From: Phycisphaerales bacterium
GTDB taxonomy: Bacteria > Planctomycetota > Phycisphaerae > Phycisphaerales > UBA1924
Reading direction: 5' to 3'
DNA: 41,899 nt
Assembly: GCA_029260315.1 (NCBI GenBank)
Contig: JAJDDM010000114.1
Location: 1-41,899, forward strand
The notes beneath the pieces are model-generated. The model made no database searches and was not told the DNA's origin. It saw only the letters and a program-made list of their open reading frames with translations. The translations under genes and the position numbers were made by a program. Below, in pieces: positions 40,065 to 41,899 of the stretch. Positions within the stretch are counted from its first letter, which is position 1; the number at the start of each line of letters is the position of its first letter.

Positions 40065-41393
40065 ATGAGCGAAATCGAAGGACACGAGTCGATCGGGCAG
40101 AGCCGGCGGGCGTTTCTTGCCCAGACCGCCGCGGCTGCCGGGGCGGGGGCCGTGCTGGTGAGCGCCGCGGGTGCGAGCCGACCGAGGATGATGGCGCGGG
40201 GCAAGCCGGGGACGCCCCTGGGAAAGAATGAGCCGATCCGCATCGGCGTGATCGGCACGGGCGGCATGGGGCGCGGGCATTGCGACTCGGTCACGCACCT
40301 GGCCAAGGAAGGGCGCGAGGACGTGCAGATCGTCGCGGTCTGTGACGTGTGCGAGTCGCACCGCAACCAGGCGGCGGAGATCATCACGGGCAACCAGGGC
40401 TCGACGCCGGATATTTATGCCAAGCACGAGGATCTGGTCGCGCGCGACGACATCCACGGCGTCTTGATCGCCAGTCCCGAGCACTGGCACGCCAAGCACG
40501 CGATCGATGCGATCCACAACGGCAAGGATGTCTACTGCGAGAAGCCGATGACGCTCCGCCTGAACCAGACGATGGAGCTGCGCGAGGTCGTGAAGGCGAA
40601 TCCGGATCGGATGTTCCAGGTCGGCACGCAGAAGATGCAGTTGCCGAAGTATCACGAGGCCAGGAAGATGATCGACGACGGGCTGATCGGCAAGCCCGTG
40701 TGGAGCCAGACGAGCTACTGCCGCAACTCGCCCGACGGGGAGTGGAACTACTACGCGATCGACCCGAACTGGAAGCCGGGCGTGAACCTGGACTGGAAGC
40801 GCTGGCTGGGGCATCTGGGGCCGCGGGAGTGGGATCCGAAGGTGTACATCCGCTGGCGCCGGTACCGCGATTTCTCGACGGGGATCATCGGGGACTTGCT
40901 GGTCCACGAGATCACGCCGCTGCTGCTCAGCATGGGCGATCACATCGGCTGGCCGACGCGCGTGGTCGCGTGCGGCGGGCGCTACATCGACATGGACATG
41001 GAGAACCACGACCAGGTGAACCTGACGATCGAGTTTGAGAAGGGCCACACGATGATCGTGGCGGGCTCGACGAACAACGCGGTCGGCCTGGAGAACATGA
41101 TCCACGGCAACAAGGGCAATATCTATCTGAACAGCCGGCACTGCGTGATGCGCCCCGAGCAGGCGTACGCCGACGAGATCGATCCGGAGACGGTCGAGTG
41201 CCCGGACATCGGCAACGACCAGGACGTGCATCGTCTGGGCTGGCTGAACTCGATCCGGACGCGCGAGGCGCCCTTGAGCGGCGTCGAGCTGGCGACGAAG
41301 GTCATGGTGATCGTGGACCTGGCGACCCGCTCGATGTGGGACAACCACGCGTACGGGTTCGATCCCGAGACGATGCGCGTCACGAAGATCTGA
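40065..41393 (+). CDS. Tat-exported Gfo/Idh/MocA family oxidoreductase
   Basis: The 442-residue protein has a Tat signal (SRRAFLAQTAAAAGAGAVLV), the NAD(P) motif IRIGVIGTGGMGRGHCDSVT, VLIASPEHWHAKHAIDAIHN, lysine motif DVYCEKPMTLRLNQTMELRE, QVGTQKMQLPKYHEARKMID, and the planctomycete block LDWKRWLGHLGPREWDPKVY. It should oxidise sugars or glycosides outside the cytoplasm. ATG 40065 is preferred over ATG 40059 because an AAGGGG site (40053-40058) then has good spacing. Its stop overlaps by one base the start of a second ApbE gene (TGATG), linking it to flavin chemistry. Confidence 0.88.
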   Translation: MSEIEGHESIGQSRRAFLAQTAAAAGAGAVLVSAAGASRPRMMARGKPGTPLGKNEPIRIGVIGTGGMGRGHCDSVTHLAKEGREDVQIVAVCDVCESHRNQAAEIITGNQGSTPDIYAKHEDLVARDDIHGVLIASPEHWHAKHAIDAIHNGKDVYCEKPMTLRLNQTMELREVVKANPDRMFQVGTQKMQLPKYHEARKMIDDGLIGKPVWSQTSYCRNSPDGEWNYYAIDPNWKPGVNLDWKRWLGHLGPREWDPKVYIRWRRYRDFSTGIIGDLLVHEITPLLLSMGDHIGWPTRVVACGGRYIDMDMENHDQVNLTIEFEKGHTMIVAGSTNNAVGLENMIHGNKGNIYLNSRHCVMRPEQAYADEIDPETVECPDIGNDQDVHRLGWLNSIRTREAPLSGVELATKVMVIVDLATRSMWDNHAYGFDPETMRVTKI

Positions 41394-41899
41394 TGGTCCT
41401 GTTGGACTTAAGCGAAGCGAACTCGGCGCGGACCTCTCCGGAAGGGGAGGTCCGCGTTTTCAACGCGCGCGATCCGGGCGTGGTGCGCCTGGCGGTGCAG
41501 GCGATGGGCACGCGCTTTGAGTTGGTGCTGGGAGGCGGGGAGGAGCCCGAGCTGCGGGCCGCGGCGGAGGAAGCGATCGAGGAGATTCTTCGATTGCACA
41601 AGCGTCTGAGCGCGTTCGAGCGTTCGAGCGAGCTGTCGCGGGTGCATCGCGAGGGAGCTGTTGGGTGGACGCCGATCAGCCGGGAGCTCTGCGATGTGCT
41701 CGGGGTATGTGTGAAGGCGCATGAACTGAGCGGCGGGGCGTTCGATCCGACGATCGGGCCGCTGATGGAGGCGTGGGGGTTTCGGGGTTCGGCTCCGGAC
41801 CCCGTCGCGGCGGCGGCCTGCCGCGAGTGGGTCGGCATGGACAAGATCGAGCTGGATGTCAGTGGTGGCAGGGTGCGGCTCTCGGATTCGCGCGTGCGA
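41393..41899 (+). CDS. apbE: FAD:protein FMN transferase (ApbE family), 3' truncated by window end
   Basis: The frame is open from ATG 41393 to the window end (169 codons). It reads as the N-terminal half of an ApbE protein: VVRLAVQAMGTRFELVLGGG, EAIEEILRLHKRLSAFERSS, ELSRVHREGAVGWTPISREL and HELSGGAFDPTIGPLMEAWG. These blocks match the family and the paralogue at 33191-34240 (RTGGAFDERLGELTRAWRDA). No signal peptide is evident, unlike the paralogue, so it may be cytosolic or start elsewhere. The ATG overlaps the stop of the Tat-exported Gfo/Idh gene (TGATG), so the two are probably co-translated. The catalytic C-terminal half lies beyond the window. Confidence 0.85.
   Translation, partial: MVLLDLSEANSARTSPEGEVRVFNARDPGVVRLAVQAMGTRFELVLGGGEEPELRAAAEEAIEEILRLHKRLSAFERSSELSRVHREGAVGWTPISRELCDVLGVCVKAHELSGGAFDPTIGPLMEAWGFRGSAPDPVAAAACREWVGMDKIELDVSGGRVRLSDSRVR

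Overview
The window looks like a chromosomal stretch of a high-GC planctomycete, most likely of the Phycisphaerae type. This is inferred from gene content, not from a marker gene. The signs are an LEPR-XLL N-terminal motif, Tat-exported Gfo/Idh/MocA oxidoreductases, DUF1080 (3-keto-disaccharide hydrolase type) proteins, a sulfatase, a dockerin-bearing anti-sigma-like protein, and a planctomycete-style zinc ribbon (CxxCGYxLxGL...CPECG). No rRNA, tRNA, CRISPR array, prophage or plasmid replication gene was seen.

Layout. (1) 183-2012: a secreted transglutaminase-like protein. (2) 2303-6537: a tight four-gene unit of ECF sigma factor, single-TM protein with an extracytoplasmic dockerin-like segment, small secreted cohesin-like protein, and VIT/VWA lipoprotein. 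(3) 6998-13408: a kynurenine (tryptophan catabolism) operon, haaO - [GxxExxY gene] - ACMSD - kynU - kmo - [Gly-rich pentad-repeat zinc-ribbon protein] - kynB. Tryptophan 2,3-dioxygenase is absent from the window, and the presence of ACMSD points to catabolism rather than NAD synthesis. (4) 13527-19881: a large HEAT/DUF1080 protein and two Tat-exported Gfo/Idh proteins, all on the minus strand. (5) 20231-24632: a sulfatase, an LEPR-XLL surface protein and a small zinc-ribbon membrane protein. (6) 24671-28902: a sirtuin lacking the zinc tetrad, divergent from a degenerate QueC-like protein, then an NTF2-like lipoprotein, an MFS transporter and a methyltransferase. (7) 29172-41899: more sugar-oxidation genes (Hyi-like and sugar-isomerase-like TIM barrels, three Gfo/Idh proteins, a DUF1080 protein), an SUMF1/FGE-like protein, two ApbE flavin transferases (the second runs off the window), a histidine kinase and an SRPBCC protein.

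Two features stand out. First, a ~93-bp nested palindrome occurs at least seven times between genes. Two copies closely bracket a REP-associated tyrosine transposase (RAYT, 30197-30769), which suggests a resident REP/RAYT system, and three copies sit in convergent gene gaps where they could act as two-way terminators. Second, the sigma / dockerin anti-sigma / cohesin-like / VIT-VWA unit could be a surface-sensing system in which a cohesin-dockerin contact outside the cell controls a sigma factor. A second palindromic family (~194 bp, two copies) and smaller hairpin repeats fill other gaps. Many open frames that begin inside these repeats or lie antisense to high-GC genes are artefacts and are left out.
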